NCBI RefSeq assembly: GCF_002723455.1
Contig: NZ_PDUS01000001.1
Location: 316,038 to 380,037 of the forward strand
Source: Pseudoalteromonas sp. 3D05
GTDB lineage: Bacteria > Pseudomonadota > Gammaproteobacteria > Enterobacterales > Alteromonadaceae
Direction of reading: 5' to 3'
Length of the DNA stretch: 64,000 bases
The notes under the pieces were generated by a model that ran no database searches, was not told the origin of the DNA, and saw only the letters and a program-made list of their open reading frames with translations. Shown here piece by piece: positions 29,013-39,213 of the stretch. The position numbers were made by a program, and so were the translations under genes. The number at the start of each line of letters is the position of its first letter. The stretch's first letter is position 1.

Positions 29013-29755
29013 TGTTTTAATTAAAACAACTATTTTTAATATGTGTTTAAGTGTGCGAGACTTCTACCTGATTTAATACGTGTTCAATTTTAAGGAGTCT
29101 AGTTTTAATAAGTAAACGAGTTAATACGTTTAGGATTGTTCCTTTGGTAATAATAAGAAAGTGTATATCGTGTTCAGTCGTTTCAATGCTGTTAAATGAA
29201 ATAAAGTTTTAGCTCAATAAAAGGCTTAGCCACCGCAATAAATTGCTCAGTTGCTAAAAGCATGGCACTGCTAAAAAATTCAATATGTAGTTGTTTTGGT
29301 AATTAAAGTCGAACGTAGACTTCACTATAAACTGATAGCCAGTTTTAATACTTAACATCCTTTATCAACGCTTAAGCCTAGTTCTCAAGGCCCATTAGCA
29401 CAACAACCAACCTTTTTCCATGTTACGCTTAATTATGTAATTCTTTACCGTAAAGCTAAGAGTACATCTGCTAGCAGTTTAAGTATGATGTGTTCTTTGA
29501 AGTCGCTAGTTGCATTGTTCAATATTCGATAGTAATAACAAGTTACTATATCTAACTAAAACCATTTAACATCAATAGTTTAATTAGATTTAGTTTACTT
29601 TTATGCCACTACTAACATTTAAAATACTATAAAAAAAAACCTTTTAATTTATGTCATAACTAAATAATTGATAATACGCGAATATAGTCCTTGAACAGGG
29701 GGGCTGCATACGTTAATTTCTTTGTATCAGGTAATAGTAGGAATGAGGAAATATT
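29013..29755. other. Intergenic region between the Ter sites and the DAHP synthase gene
   Basis: About 740 bases with no convincing gene. It contains Ter-like site 3 (29482-29497). It also contains a 15-mer TTTATCAACGCTTAA (29361-29375) that recurs in the palindrome at 50374-50419, and a 36-codon open remnant on the minus strand near 29200-29310. The last 40 bases hold the DAHP synthase leader with 'gaggaa' as ribosome-binding site. Confidence 0.5.
29482..29497 (+). promoter_or_regulatory. Ter-like site 3 (ter3)
   Basis: A third identical copy of AGTATGATGTGTTCTT, plus strand, 485 bases beyond site 2 and in the same orientation. It would serve as a backup block for rightward forks. Flanking bases AAG before and TGAAG after resemble those of site 2. 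Confidence 0.82.
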
Positions 29756-31105
29756 ATGCAGTCGTGGAATCCAAATAGCTGGAGGGAACACCCAATAGTC
29801 CAGCAACCACAGTACCCAGATCAAGATGCGCTTAAAACCGTAGAGAGTCAGTTAAATAGTGCACCCCCACTGGTATTTGCTGAAGAAACACGTAGTCTAT
29901 TTAAACAACTTGAAGATGTGTGCGAAGGAAAGGCGTTTTTACTCCAAGGCGGAGATTGTGCAGAGTCGTTTAGTGATTTTAATGCTGCAAATATTCGCGA
30001 TACATTTAAAACACTTCTTCAAATGGCCGTTGTACTTACTTATGGCGGAAAATGCCCTGTTGTTAAAATCGCTAGAATGGCTGGTCAATACGCAAAACCA
30101 CGTTCTGCAGATTTAGAAACAATTGACGGCGTATCACTTCCTTCGTACCGTGGTGATATTATTAATAACTTCGAGTTTACCGAAGAAGCACGCATCCCCG
30201 ATCCGCAACGTTTGATGACAGCGTATCACCATAGTGCCGCAACATTAAATTTATTAAGAGCATTTGCACAAGGTGGTTTAGCAGATTTACATCAGGTCAA
30301 TCGCTGGAACATGGGCTTTGTTGCGGCGAATCCGCTAAGAGAAAAATACCAACAATTAGCAGATCGTATTCAAGATGCTCTTGAATTTATGGAAGTGTGT
30401 GGAATTAATTCTTCAATAGCACCAAGCTTAAAAGAAACTTCTTTATATACATCACATGAAGCATTACTTCTTGGATATGAAGAAGCATTAACTCGTCGAG
30501 ACCATTTATCAGGTGACTGGTATGACTGTTCTGCTCACTTTGTATGGATCGGTGAGCGCACTCGCCAGTTGGATCATGCTCATATAGAATTCTTTAAAGG
30601 CATTAAAAACCCGATAGGGGTCAAAGTTGGCCCAGGTATGGAGCCAGATGAACTTATTCGTTTAATTGATGCCGTTAACCCAGATAACATACCAGGTCGC
30701 CTAACATTAATTACGCGTATGGGAGCCGATGTATTACCAGAAAAACTGCCAGCACTTGTTCGTCGAGTACAACAAGAGGGCCGTAAGGTAATATGGAGCT
30801 CAGACCCAATGCATGGTAATACTGAAAAGGCAACCTCAGGGTATAAAACTAGAAGCTTTGATAATATCTTACGTGAAATCAGCCAGTTTTTTGCTGTTCA
30901 TAAATCAGAAGGTTCTTATGCTGGCGGTGTACATCTTGAAATGACAGGCCAACACGTCACTGAATGTACTGGTGGTGCTTATGGTTTATCAGATGACGAT
31001 TTAGCACAACGTTACCGCACACAATGTGACCCTCGTTTAAACGCTGACCAAGTATTAGAGCTTGGCTTCTTAGTTGCTGACTTACTAAAAGATGCACGCA
31101 AATAA
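29756..31105 (+). CDS. Class II 3-deoxy-7-phosphoheptulonate (DAHP) synthase
   Basis: A 449-residue plant-type (class II) DAHP synthase, the first enzyme of the shikimate pathway, joining phosphoenolpyruvate and erythrose 4-phosphate. Signature stretches are '[19 protein letters not shown]', '[11 protein letters not shown]', '[14 protein letters not shown]', '[16 protein letters not shown]', 'GVKVGPGM', '[10 protein letters not shown]' and '[10 protein letters not shown]'. These include the metal-binding Cys, His, Glu and Asp ligands of the family. The length fits. The gene is single, with a clear leader and terminator. Its neighbours ppsR/ppsA make and control phosphoenolpyruvate, one of its substrates. 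Confidence 0.95.
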   Translation: MQSWNPNSWREHPIVQQPQYPDQDALKTVESQLNSAPPLVFAEETRSLFKQLEDVCEGKAFLLQGGDCAESFSDFNAANIRDTFKTLLQMAVVLTYGGKCPVVKIARMAGQYAKPRSADLETIDGVSLPSYRGDIINNFEFTEEARIPDPQRLMTAYHHSAATLNLLRAFAQGGLADLHQVNRWNMGFVAANPLREKYQQLADRIQDALEFMEVCGINSSIAPSLKETSLYTSHEALLLGYEEALTRRDHLSGDWYDCSAHFVWIGERTRQLDHAHIEFFKGIKNPIGVKVGPGMEPDELIRLIDAVNPDNIPGRLTLITRMGADVLPEKLPALVRRVQQEGRKVIWSSDPMHGNTEKATSGYKTRSFDNILREISQFFAVHKSEGSYAGGVHLEMTGQHVTECTGGAYGLSDDDLAQRYRTQCDPRLNADQVLELGFLVADLLKDARK

Positions 31106-31124
31106 AAAATTTAGTTTTAAGTAT

Positions 31125-31150
31125 AAAGCCACTTTCTAGTGGCTTTTTTT
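31125..31150 (+). terminator. Terminator of the DAHP synthase gene
   Basis: A 9-bp stem, AAAGCCACT (31125-31133) with AGTGGCTTT (31138-31146), is followed by a T-run. It lies between convergent DAHP synthase and ppsR genes. Confidence 0.88.
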
Positions 31151-31169
31151 ATATTTAAAGTTAATTAAG

Positions 31170-31979
31170 TTAGTACTTACGTCGCTCAAGGTTGGTATCA
31201 GATATTATTTTAGCCGATATTTCTTCCACAGAGTGATTTGTTGAGTTTAAGTATGATAACTTGTATTTTTTATAGAGCATCTCAACTTCACGAACCTCGA
31301 TACGACACTGTTTAAGTGAAGCGTATTTTGAGTTTGCCATTCTTCGTTGCCTGATATCAGCAAGCCTGACAGGGTCAATCGTTAAGCCAAAAAGTTTATG
31401 TTTATATGGCATTAAGCACTCTGGCAATTTACCCGTTTCTAAATCATCTTCAGTTAATGGGTAGTTGGCTGCTTTTATCCCATACTGCAGTGCAAGATAA
31501 AGACTCGTTGGGGTTTTACCACTTCGGCTAACGCCTACTAAAATGATGTCTGCCTCTGCATAATTTTTTATATTCGCGCCGTCATCATTAGTTAAAGAGT
31601 AATTAACAGCATCAATTCTAAAGTCATAGTTTTTTTCATGCATAGAATGAGTACGATGTACTTTAGGTACTGGCGCCACAGCAAGCTCTTTTTCTATTTT
31701 GTCACTGTAGGTTGATAAAAAATCGTAGCAGACAGCACAAGATGAGTTAATAATTTCACTTAGCTCATGATTAACGAATGTATAAAATACAAAGGGCTGT
31801 TCACCATCTCGCTGGGCTGTCCTATTAATCAACTCCTTTATTTCTTGCGCTTTTGTTTCAGTTTCAACGAATGGGATTGTTTTATGATTAAATTCAACCG
31901 GAAAAAGCGACAAAGTCGCATGGCCAAACACTTCAGAAGTAATGGCTGTACCATCAGAAATATAAAATGCAGTTCTCAT
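31170..31979 (-). CDS. ppsR: PEP synthase regulatory kinase/pyrophosphorylase
   Basis: A 269-residue DUF299 protein. These enzymes use ADP to phosphorylate a threonine of PEP synthase, switching it off, and Pi to reverse this. The N-terminus 'AFYISDGTAITSEVFGHATLS' and the P-loop 'GVSRSGKTPTSLYLA' (~residues 148-162) are family signatures, as are 'KLFGLTIDPVRL' and 'IRQRRMANSKY'. It is divergent from ppsA, the target, across 154 bases. This pairing is common in Gammaproteobacteria. Confidence 0.95.
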   Translation of the reverse strand: MRTAFYISDGTAITSEVFGHATLSLFPVEFNHKTIPFVETETKAQEIKELINRTAQRDGEQPFVFYTFVNHELSEIINSSCAVCYDFLSTYSDKIEKELAVAPVPKVHRTHSMHEKNYDFRIDAVNYSLTNDDGANIKNYAEADIILVGVSRSGKTPTSLYLALQYGIKAANYPLTEDDLETGKLPECLMPYKHKLFGLTIDPVRLADIRQRRMANSKYASLKQCRIEVREVEMLYKKYKLSYLNSTNHSVEEISAKIISDTNLERRKY

Positions 31980-32133
31980 ATTAACCTTTTTATTACCTAT
32001 TCACTTAAATTGGGGCTCCATACGGTTTACGTATGGACTGTTGCCAGTGTAGAATGAAGGTGACCTTTTTAGAAGGTTTTCTTTCTTAACTCTCACAGTT
32101 AATACTACAATTTGTTTTTTGGAGAAAGATCCC

Positions 32134-34512
32134 GTGCAAGAATACGTTCTCTGGTATCAAGAGCTTGGTATGCAAGATGTTCCACGTGTTGGTGGTAAAA
32201 ATGCCTCACTCGGTGAAATGATTTCAAACCTAGCAAACGCTGGTGTTCAAGTCCCTGGTGGCTTCGCAACAACTGCTGATGCATTTAATGAGTTTTTAGA
32301 GCAATCAGGACTCAATGCAAAAATTCATGACATCCTAGACACACTCGATGTAGATGATGTAAATACACTCGCCAAAGTTGGTGCTGATATCCGTCAATGG
32401 ATAATCGACACACCATTCCAGCCTAATTTAGATCAAGCAATACGCGATGCATACAGCCAATTACATGGTGATGCAGCAGCCGATGTGTCATTTGCAGTTC
32501 GTTCATCTGCAACTGCTGAAGATATGCCAGATGCCTCTTTTGCAGGCCAGCAAGAAACTTTCCTAAATGTTCGTGGTATTGACTCAGTAATGGTCGCCAT
32601 TAAACATGTGTTTGCTTCATTATTTAATGACCGTGCAATCTCTTACCGTGTACACCAAGGTTATGATCACCGAGGTGTTGCGTTATCTGCTGGTATTCAA
32701 CGCATGGTGCGTTCTGATAAATCATCATCGGGCGTTATGTTCAGTATAGATACTGAATCTGGTTTTGAAGATGTAGTCTTTGTAACATCAAGCTACGGCT
32801 TAGGCGAAATGGTTGTACAGGGTGCAGTTAACCCAGACGAATTTTATGTACACAAACCAACGCTTGCTAAAGGTAAACCTTCAGTTGTTCGTCGTAATAT
32901 CGGCTCTAAAGCAATTCAAATGATTTATTCAGCTGACGAAGCCCATGGCAAGCAAGTTGAAATTGTAGATGTTGAAAATACTCTTTCTAACAAATTCTCA
33001 ATAACAGACGCTGAAGTAGAAGAACTTGCTAAGCAAGCTGTGATCATTGAAAAACATTATGGCCGTGCGATGGATATCGAGTGGGCCAAAGATGGTAATG
33101 ATGGCAAACTTTATATTGTTCAAGCTCGTCCTGAAACTGTTCGTTCTAACGAAGATACAAATGTGATGGAACGCTTTCAGTTAAACGGCACTAGTAACGT
33201 TGTTGTTGAAGGTCGTGCAATTGGCCATAAGATTGGTTCAGGCACTGTTCGTGTTCTCAATTCAATTGCTGAGATGGACCAAGTACAAGTTGGCGACATA
33301 TTAGTAACTGACATGACTGACCCTGATTGGGAACCAATCATGAAACGTGCTGCAGCAATTGTTACTAACCGCGGTGGTCGTACATGTCACGCTGCAATTA
33401 TTGCACGCGAACTAGGTATTCCCGCAGTTGTTGGTTGTGGCAATGCAACCGACCTAATTAAAGCAGGTCAAGAAGTTACAGTTTCTTGTGCTGAAGGCGA
33501 CACAGGCTTCATTTATGAAAGCATTTTAGATTTTGAAATTCTCACTTCACGTGTTGATAAAATGCCAGAATTACCAATGAAAGTAATGATGAATGTGGGT
33601 AATCCAGATCGTGCATTTGACTTTGCTCGTCTACCTCATGCAGGTGTTGGCTTAGCACGTGTTGAGTTTATCATTAACCGTATGATTGGCGTTCATCCAA
33701 AGGCACTATTAAACTTTGATGCACAAACCGATACATTAAAAGACGAAATCACTGATATGATTGCCGGCTATGATTCGCCAGTAGAATTTTATATTTCGAA
33801 GTTAGTTGAAGGTATTTCAACACTAGGTTGTGCATTTGCGCCAGAGCGTGTAATTGTTCGTATGTCTGATTTTAAATCAAACGAATATGCAAACTTAGTG
33901 GGCGGTCAGCAATACGAACCAGAAGAAGAAAACCCAATGATTGGTTTCCGTGGAGCTGCACGTTATATCTCTGAGGATTTCCGTGACTGTTTCGCACTAG
34001 AATGTGAAGCAATAAAACGTGTTCGTAATCAAATGGATATGACCAATATTGAGATCATGATCCCATTCGTGCGTACACTTGAAGAAGGTAAACGTGTAAT
34101 TGAACTACTTGAAGAGCATGGCCTTAAACGTGGCGAAAATGGCTTAAAAGTAATCATGATGTGTGAGCTTCCTTCAAATGCATTATTAGCTGAAGAGTTT
34201 TTAGAATACTTTGATGGCTTTTCAATCGGTTCGAATGACTTAACTCAATTAACATTAGGTCTTGACCGTGATTCTGGATTAATTGCTCATTTATTTGATG
34301 AACGCAACCCAGCTATCAAAAAGCTATTATCAATGGCTATTCAAACAGCAAAAGCGAAAGGTAAGTATGTTGGTATTTGTGGCCAGGGTCCTTCAGATCA
34401 TGAAGACTTTGCAGCTTGGTTAGTAGAGCAGGGTATAGACTCTGTTTCACTAAACCCTGATACGGTACTTGAAACTTGGTTATACCTTGCTAAAAAATTA
34501 GAAAGTAAATAA
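32134..34512 (+). CDS. ppsA: Phosphoenolpyruvate synthase
   Basis: A 792-residue enzyme, the same length as E. coli PpsA, converting pyruvate and ATP to PEP, AMP and Pi for gluconeogenesis. The N-terminal ATP-grasp domain begins '[25 protein letters not shown]'-like. The phospho-histidine is in '[15 protein letters not shown]' (~His 419). The C-terminal barrel ends with the catalytic Cys in 'GICGQGPSD' (~Cys 749). I chose GTG 32134, with GGAG 9 bases upstream, over TTG 32119, which overlaps that site. PpsR, encoded divergently, should regulate it. Confidence 0.96.
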   Translation: MQEYVLWYQELGMQDVPRVGGKNASLGEMISNLANAGVQVPGGFATTADAFNEFLEQSGLNAKIHDILDTLDVDDVNTLAKVGADIRQWIIDTPFQPNLDQAIRDAYSQLHGDAAADVSFAVRSSATAEDMPDASFAGQQETFLNVRGIDSVMVAIKHVFASLFNDRAISYRVHQGYDHRGVALSAGIQRMVRSDKSSSGVMFSIDTESGFEDVVFVTSSYGLGEMVVQGAVNPDEFYVHKPTLAKGKPSVVRRNIGSKAIQMIYSADEAHGKQVEIVDVENTLSNKFSITDAEVEELAKQAVIIEKHYGRAMDIEWAKDGNDGKLYIVQARPETVRSNEDTNVMERFQLNGTSNVVVEGRAIGHKIGSGTVRVLNSIAEMDQVQVGDILVTDMTDPDWEPIMKRAAAIVTNRGGRTCHAAIIARELGIPAVVGCGNATDLIKAGQEVTVSCAEGDTGFIYESILDFEILTSRVDKMPELPMKVMMNVGNPDRAFDFARLPHAGVGLARVEFIINRMIGVHPKALLNFDAQTDTLKDEITDMIAGYDSPVEFYISKLVEGISTLGCAFAPERVIVRMSDFKSNEYANLVGGQQYEPEEENPMIGFRGAARYISEDFRDCFALECEAIKRVRNQMDMTNIEIMIPFVRTLEEGKRVIELLEEHGLKRGENGLKVIMMCELPSNALLAEEFLEYFDGFSIGSNDLTQLTLGLDRDSGLIAHLFDERNPAIKKLLSMAIQTAKAKGKYVGICGQGPSDHEDFAAWLVEQGIDSVSLNPDTVLETWLYLAKKLESK

Positions 34513-34528
34513 TTACTGACTATTAAAA

Positions 34529-34555
34529 ATGCCAGCGTCTTCGCTGGCATTTTTT
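34529..34555 (+). terminator. Bidirectional terminator between ppsA and a small membrane-protein gene
   Basis: A 9-bp stem, ATGCCAGCG (34529-34537) with CGCTGGCAT (34542-34550), is flanked by A-run and T-run, so it can stop transcripts from both sides. Confidence 0.92.
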
Positions 34556-34568
34556 GTTAAAAGAAACA

Positions 34569-34778
34569 TTATCGAGCAAATTTTTTGTCTAAAAAAGCAC
34601 AAGACTTGGACAACGCTTTTTGGCATAAGCTCAAATAGTGACGTGCTTTAGGGTAATAAAACGAAAAGCAAAATAATCCCGCAATAAAAAAGATCAAAGA
34701 TGGACCCGGTACAACCGCAAAAATTAGTCCCAAAACCATAAAGAGACTACCAACAATTATTAATAAACACTTTTTCAT
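34569..34778 (-). CDS. Small PGPGW-like two-helix membrane protein
   Basis: A 69-residue protein with two hydrophobic segments: 'LLIIVGSLFMVLGLIFAVVP' then 'PSLIFFIAGLFCFSFYY'. The segments are joined by a Pro-Gly-Pro turn, followed by a basic tail. The turn motif and topology resemble small PGPGW/DUF454-like inner-membrane proteins of unknown role. ATG 34778 follows 'tttggagtttacg', giving GGAG at a good distance; the upstream TTG 34790 has none. It stands alone between ppsA and the divergent ydiJ-like gene. Confidence 0.75.
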   Translation of the reverse strand: MKKCLLIIVGSLFMVLGLIFAVVPGPSLIFFIAGLFCFSFYYPKARHYLSLCQKALSKSCAFLDKKFAR

Positions 34779-34857
34779 CGTAAACTCCAAATTAGCATAA
34801 TAGTCAGTATAATAAATCGCCGTTCAAATACGATAAAAAGAGTGTTACAAACTGTAA

Positions 34858-34881
34858 AATCTTCAACTTATTTTGAAGATT
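34858..34881. promoter_or_regulatory. Inverted repeat operator in the ydiJ-like promoter
   Basis: A perfect 9-bp inverted repeat, AATCTTCAA (34858-34866) and TTGAAGATT (34873-34881), lies 7 bases upstream of a consensus -10 TATAAT (34889-34894). Such a place suits a repressor or activator site. The ATG at 34902 is only 7 bases after the -10 box, so the mRNA may be leaderless or start at ATG 34923. Confidence 0.6.
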
Positions 34882-34901
34882 AGCATGGTATAATTAAACA
34901 A

Positions 34902-37900
34902 ATGCCTCAATTTATCACCGTCATGATAGCAACTATAAGTCAACAAGATGCCGCGACTGATTTAGTCGCAAGTTACCTAAAAACAATAACTAAACAAGGT
35001 TTTACTGGTGATACTGATGCCAGTTATGCTTCACGTCTAACCGCTGCAACTGATAACAGTATCTATCAACAAATACCGCAAGGTATTCTATTTCCTAAGA
35101 CCGAAAAAGATATTCAAATTGCGCTTCAAACAGCATCACATGATCCCTATTTATCGTTAACTTTTGGTCCTCGCGGTGGTGGCACAGGTACAAACGGTCA
35201 ATCATTAACGCCTGGTATTGTTGTCGATTTATCACGTTACATGCGTGAAATACTAGAAATAAATGTTGAAGAAGGCTGGGTACGTGTACAAACAGGCGTT
35301 ATAAAAGATCAGTTAAATGACTTTTTGCGACCTTATGGCTTCTTTTTTGCACCAGACTTATCAACAAGTAATCGAGCAACTATTGGCGGCATGGTTAATA
35401 CAGATGCTTCAGGCCAAGGCTCACTTGTTTACGGTAAAACTAGCGATCATGTTTTAGGCTTAACAACATATTTAGTTGATGGTACTAAAATGTCGACCAC
35501 GCCAATTGATGTTGATAAAGCTCAACTGATTGCTGATCAAGACACTGTAATAGGTAACTTATACTCAACAGTCCTCGATGTAGCTCTAAATAATCGTGAT
35601 GCAATTTTAGATAAGTTCCCTCGCTTAAATCGGTTCTTAACTGGCTATGACTTAGAGCATGTGCTTAGTGATGACTTACTTACATTTGATATGAGCCGTT
35701 TAATAACAGGTTCAGAAGGTTCTCTTGGCATTGTAACTGAAGCTAAATTGAACATTACACCTATTGCTGAGTTTAAAACGCTAATCAATATAAAATATGA
35801 TAGTTTTGATTCTGCACTTCGCCATTCTCCTTTTTTAGTTGATGCGCGCGCTACATCAGTTGAAACTGTCGACAGCAAAGTACTTAACTTAGCCCGTCAA
35901 GATATTGTATGGCACTCAGTATCGGACTTAATAACTGATGTTGAAAATAAAGATATGCAAGGGCTCAATATGGTTGAGTTTAATGCAGTCTCTCCTGAAG
36001 ATATTAAAGATAAAGTAGACACCCTATGCCGTTTACTGGATGAATGTGTTCAACATCAAAAAAATGGTGTTATTGGATATCAATTAACCAGTGATAAATC
36101 TGACATTTTAAAAATTTACGGCATGCGTAAAAAATCAGTTGGTTTACTAGGCAATGTTAAAGGTTCGCAAAAGCCCTTAGCATTTGCTGAAGATACAGCT
36201 GTTCCACCTGAGAACTTGGCTGATTTTATCGTTGAGTTTAGAGCTTTGCTTGATAGCCATAAATTACAATACGGTATGTTTGGTCATGTTGATGCTGGAG
36301 TTTTGCACGTCAGACCTGCACTAGATATGTGCGACCCAGATCAAGAAAAACTATTACGTTTGATTTCCGATGAAGTTGTAAAACTTACAGCGAAATACGG
36401 TGGTCTAATGTGGGGAGAGCATGGCAAAGGCTATAGAAGTGAATATGGCCCTGAGTTTTTTGGTGAGCACTTATTCAGCCAATTGCGTATTATAAAATCT
36501 GCATTTGATCCTCAAAATCGAATAAACCCCGGTAAAATATGCACTCCTATTGAAAGTGAAGACTCACTTGTAAGTGTTGATGGGCAAAAGCGATCTTGGT
36601 TTGATAAACAAATATCTATTGATGTTAAAACCAGTTTTAATAACGCAATGACCTGTAATGGTAACGGTATTTGCTTTAACTATGATCAAAACTCACCAAT
36701 GTGTCCTTCATATAAAGTAACAGGTGATCGCCGCTACTCACCAAAAGGCCGTGCGGGTCTAATGCGTGAATGGTTACGTTTGCAGGAGTCTAAAAATATT
36801 GATTTACTTGAAGTCGAAAAACAGCTGAACCAAGGGGAGGTTATTACTTGGTGGGAGCGCTATCAACACAGCCGAGATAAAAGCAAAGGCGTGTATGATT
36901 TTTCTCATGAAGTAAAAGAATCGATGGATGAATGTCTTGCGTGTAAAGCATGTACAACTGCTTGCCCAATAAAAGTTGATGTTCCTACTTTTAGATCTCG
37001 ATTTTTAAATTATTACCACAGTTATTATGCTCGTCCATTAAAAGATTATTTAGTCGGAAATATAGAAAATAGTGCGCCAGTTATGGCTAAATTTTCAAGT
37101 GTAATTAATCCGATTGTGAATACTAAAATTGTATCAAAGCTAATTGAAAAAACAGTAGGGTATGTTGATACACCTACTTTAAGCTCGCCTCGTTTAGACA
37201 AACGTATTAGCAAAGATCATCGGTTTAATTTTGAAAAGCTATCAACGCTCAGTACGCAACAACAAAGTGAGTATGTATTAATTGTACAAGACCCATTTAC
37301 CAGTTTTTATGAAGCTGAGTTAGTCGAAAGTTTTATTAAAGTGATTACTGTGCTTGGTAAAAAACCTATTTTGTTACCGTTTAAGCCGAATGGAAAACCA
37401 CAACACGTTAAAGGCTTTTTAAATGAGTTTAAAGCAACAGCAAAAAACGCTGCACAATTTTTAAATTCACTTTCAGAAATAAATGCTCCCCTCGTTGGGT
37501 TAGATGCATCATTAGTAATGTGTTATCGCGATGAATATAACTCTATTTTGGGTGATGATAGAGGTGATTTTGAGGTGCTACTTGCTCATGAGTGGTTAGT
37601 TAAAGAGTCATTCAAACCATTAGCCAATGAAATAAAAAATGAAACTCGTTTTACATTGTTAAGCCATTGTACTGAAACAACGGCGATGCCAAGTGCAGCC
37701 AATGTATGGCAAACCATTTTCTCTGATCTAGGTTTGCAATTAAACACAACAGCAACTGGTTGCTGTGGCATGGCCGGCACATACGGCCACGAAATACAAA
37801 ATCAAGAAAACTCACGCGCTCTTTATAATATGAGTTGGAAGGGTGTTGTAAATAAAAATAAGCCGGAGCAATTACTGGCAACCGGTTTTTCTTGCCGTAG

Positions 37901-37967
37901 CCAGGTAAAACGTTACGAAAAATTTAAACCCAAACACCCCATTGAGTTACTTGCTCAAATACTTTAA
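34902..37967 (+). CDS. ydiJ: FAD-linked dehydrogenase with Fe-S domain, YdiJ type (D-2-hydroxyglutarate/D-lactate)
   Basis: A 1021-residue fusion, matching E. coli YdiJ in length. The N-terminal FAD-binding PCMH domain has 'LTFGPRGGGTGTNGQSLTPG' and 'ATIGGMVNTDASGQGS'. A C-terminal oxidase domain ends 'FDPQNRINPGKIC'. A ferredoxin-like segment follows with 'CLACKACTTACPIKVD' binding 4Fe-4S, then a CCG domain with 'GCCGMAGTYGHE'. YdiJ-type enzymes oxidise D-2-hydroxy acids and pass electrons onward. ATG 34902 is kept although no Shine-Dalgarno is seen. An inverted repeat overlaps the promoter, suggesting substrate-controlled expression. Confidence 0.9.
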   Translation: MPQFITVMIATISQQDAATDLVASYLKTITKQGFTGDTDASYASRLTAATDNSIYQQIPQGILFPKTEKDIQIALQTASHDPYLSLTFGPRGGGTGTNGQSLTPGIVVDLSRYMREILEINVEEGWVRVQTGVIKDQLNDFLRPYGFFFAPDLSTSNRATIGGMVNTDASGQGSLVYGKTSDHVLGLTTYLVDGTKMSTTPIDVDKAQLIADQDTVIGNLYSTVLDVALNNRDAILDKFPRLNRFLTGYDLEHVLSDDLLTFDMSRLITGSEGSLGIVTEAKLNITPIAEFKTLINIKYDSFDSALRHSPFLVDARATSVETVDSKVLNLARQDIVWHSVSDLITDVENKDMQGLNMVEFNAVSPEDIKDKVDTLCRLLDECVQHQKNGVIGYQLTSDKSDILKIYGMRKKSVGLLGNVKGSQKPLAFAEDTAVPPENLADFIVEFRALLDSHKLQYGMFGHVDAGVLHVRPALDMCDPDQEKLLRLISDEVVKLTAKYGGLMWGEHGKGYRSEYGPEFFGEHLFSQLRIIKSAFDPQNRINPGKICTPIESEDSLVSVDGQKRSWFDKQISIDVKTSFNNAMTCNGNGICFNYDQNSPMCPSYKVTGDRRYSPKGRAGLMREWLRLQESKNIDLLEVEKQLNQGEVITWWERYQHSRDKSKGVYDFSHEVKESMDECLACKACTTACPIKVDVPTFRSRFLNYYHSYYARPLKDYLVGNIENSAPVMAKFSSVINPIVNTKIVSKLIEKTVGYVDTPTLSSPRLDKRISKDHRFNFEKLSTLSTQQQSEYVLIVQDPFTSFYEAELVESFIKVITVLGKKPILLPFKPNGKPQHVKGFLNEFKATAKNAAQFLNSLSEINAPLVGLDASLVMCYRDEYNSILGDDRGDFEVLLAHEWLVKESFKPLANEIKNETRFTLLSHCTETTAMPSAANVWQTIFSDLGLQLNTTATGCCGMAGTYGHEIQNQENSRALYNMSWKGVVNKNKPEQLLATGFSCRSQVKRYEKFKPKHPIELLAQIL

Positions 37968-37971
37968 TTTT

Positions 37972-38006
37972 AAAAGGCGGTAAGTTTATTCTTATCACCT
38001 TTTATT
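37972..38006. terminator. Imperfect hairpin between ydiJ and the antiporter gene
   Basis: AAAAGGCGGTAAG pairs imperfectly with CTTATCACCTTTT, with A- and T-rich flanks, between convergent gene ends. It is probably a bidirectional terminator. Confidence 0.6.
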
Positions 38007-38013
38007 TTAAAAA

Positions 38014-39213
38014 CTATTTAGAATAACTGTCAGCAATTGGTTTAGTACTCATGCCATGGATAAAAACACTAAATAATATAGTCGTCATCGCAATGGCTGC
38101 AACTTGAAACTTATTTTCAATTTCTGTATCAATCACCATCATTGTAAAAACAATTGATGCTAAACCTCGCGGACCAAACCAAGCAAAAGTAAACCGTTCT
38201 TTTATTTTCAGCTTCGTAAATTGCAGACTTAACATCACCGGTATAATTCGTAAAATGGTCACACTCATCATTGCAAAAAGGGTGATTTGCCAATTTATAT
38301 TTGGAAAAACTACGTAGCTACACACAAAACCAAATAAGCACCAAATAAGTAAACCGATAAAGTCAGCAATATGTTCGCTGTCTTCAACAAGTTTTTCTCT
38401 TAAGTCCTGCTCTGTAAATCTATCAAAAATCAAGCCCGCTACAAATACCGCTATAAACCCGCTACTGTGAACACTTTGCGCAATAGAAAAAATAGCTATA
38501 ACCATACCTATAACTAAAAACGGACTCGTATTATTTGAAAAATAGTGACGCTGCATTGCAAACTTTATTATAGGAATAAAAATGCTCATCGCCGTTATGG
38601 CAATAATTATTGCTAAACCAAGTTCACGTGTAAAAATCTCTGCAACCGATGAAATAGAAATTGATGTTGCTGGCTCTTGCGCCAACAACATTAAAAGTAA
38701 AAACACAGGAACACATAAACCATCATTTAAACCACTTTCAGTGTTTATCCCTTCACGTATATTTTCTGGCACATGTTTACTATTTAGAATACCTTTACTT
38801 AGTGCTGCATCTGTTGGTGTTAAAATAATCGCAACAAGCGATGCTTGTACCAAAGTTAACTCAGTAAACATTAAGCTCGCAACCACAATTCCTGAAAATA
38901 AAGTGAGCGGTAAGGCTAAAAATAATAATAGGCTAGGGTATTGAAAGCTATGCTTTAAAACTGAAAGCTTAGTTTTTGCTGCATCAGTAAATAAGAATAT
39001 ACTCAAGGTTAATTCAATTAATGGTAATAACTTACTCAGATCAGCACTATAATATTTTGATTCGATAGAAACATCGGGGATAAAAAAAGCAATCAGCATC
39101 CCTATTAAAACAAAAAACATCGGGCCTGTTACTTCAACTACCTCCAGTTGTCTAATAGAAATTGAATAGGCCAAAAAAGCTAAGCCAACCGTTGCTAATA
39201 CAAAGTATTCCAT
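38014..39213 (-). CDS. Sodium (cation):proton antiporter, CPA1/NhaP type
   Basis: A 399-residue membrane protein with about 12 hydrophobic segments. The family motif 'IILTPTDAALSKGIL' (~residues 128-142) holds the transport-site Asp, and 'INTESGLNDGLCVPVFLLLM' follows. The C-terminal 'FTFAWFGPRGLASIVF' is also typical of NhaP-like antiporters. It should exchange Na+ or K+ for protons at the inner membrane, useful in sea water. Its ATG overlaps the stop of the tyrosine recombinase gene by one base (TGATG), with AGGA 7 bases upstream, so the two are translationally coupled. Confidence 0.92.
   Translation of the reverse strand: MEYFVLATVGLAFLAYSISIRQLEVVEVTGPMFFVLIGMLIAFFIPDVSIESKYYSADLSKLLPLIELTLSIFLFTDAAKTKLSVLKHSFQYPSLLLFLALPLTLFSGIVVASLMFTELTLVQASLVAIILTPTDAALSKGILNSKHVPENIREGINTESGLNDGLCVPVFLLLMLLAQEPATSISISSVAEIFTRELGLAIIIAITAMSIFIPIIKFAMQRHYFSNNTSPFLVIGMVIAIFSIAQSVHSSGFIAVFVAGLIFDRFTEQDLREKLVEDSEHIADFIGLLIWCLFGFVCSYVVFPNINWQITLFAMMSVTILRIIPVMLSLQFTKLKIKERFTFAWFGPRGLASIVFTMMVIDTEIENKFQVAAIAMTTILFSVFIHGMSTKPIADSYSK

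Noticed and set aside
31249..31257. AAGTATGAT on the plus strand inside ppsR, similar to Ter
   Set aside because: Only the first 9 bases agree; the rest of the 16-mer is absent.
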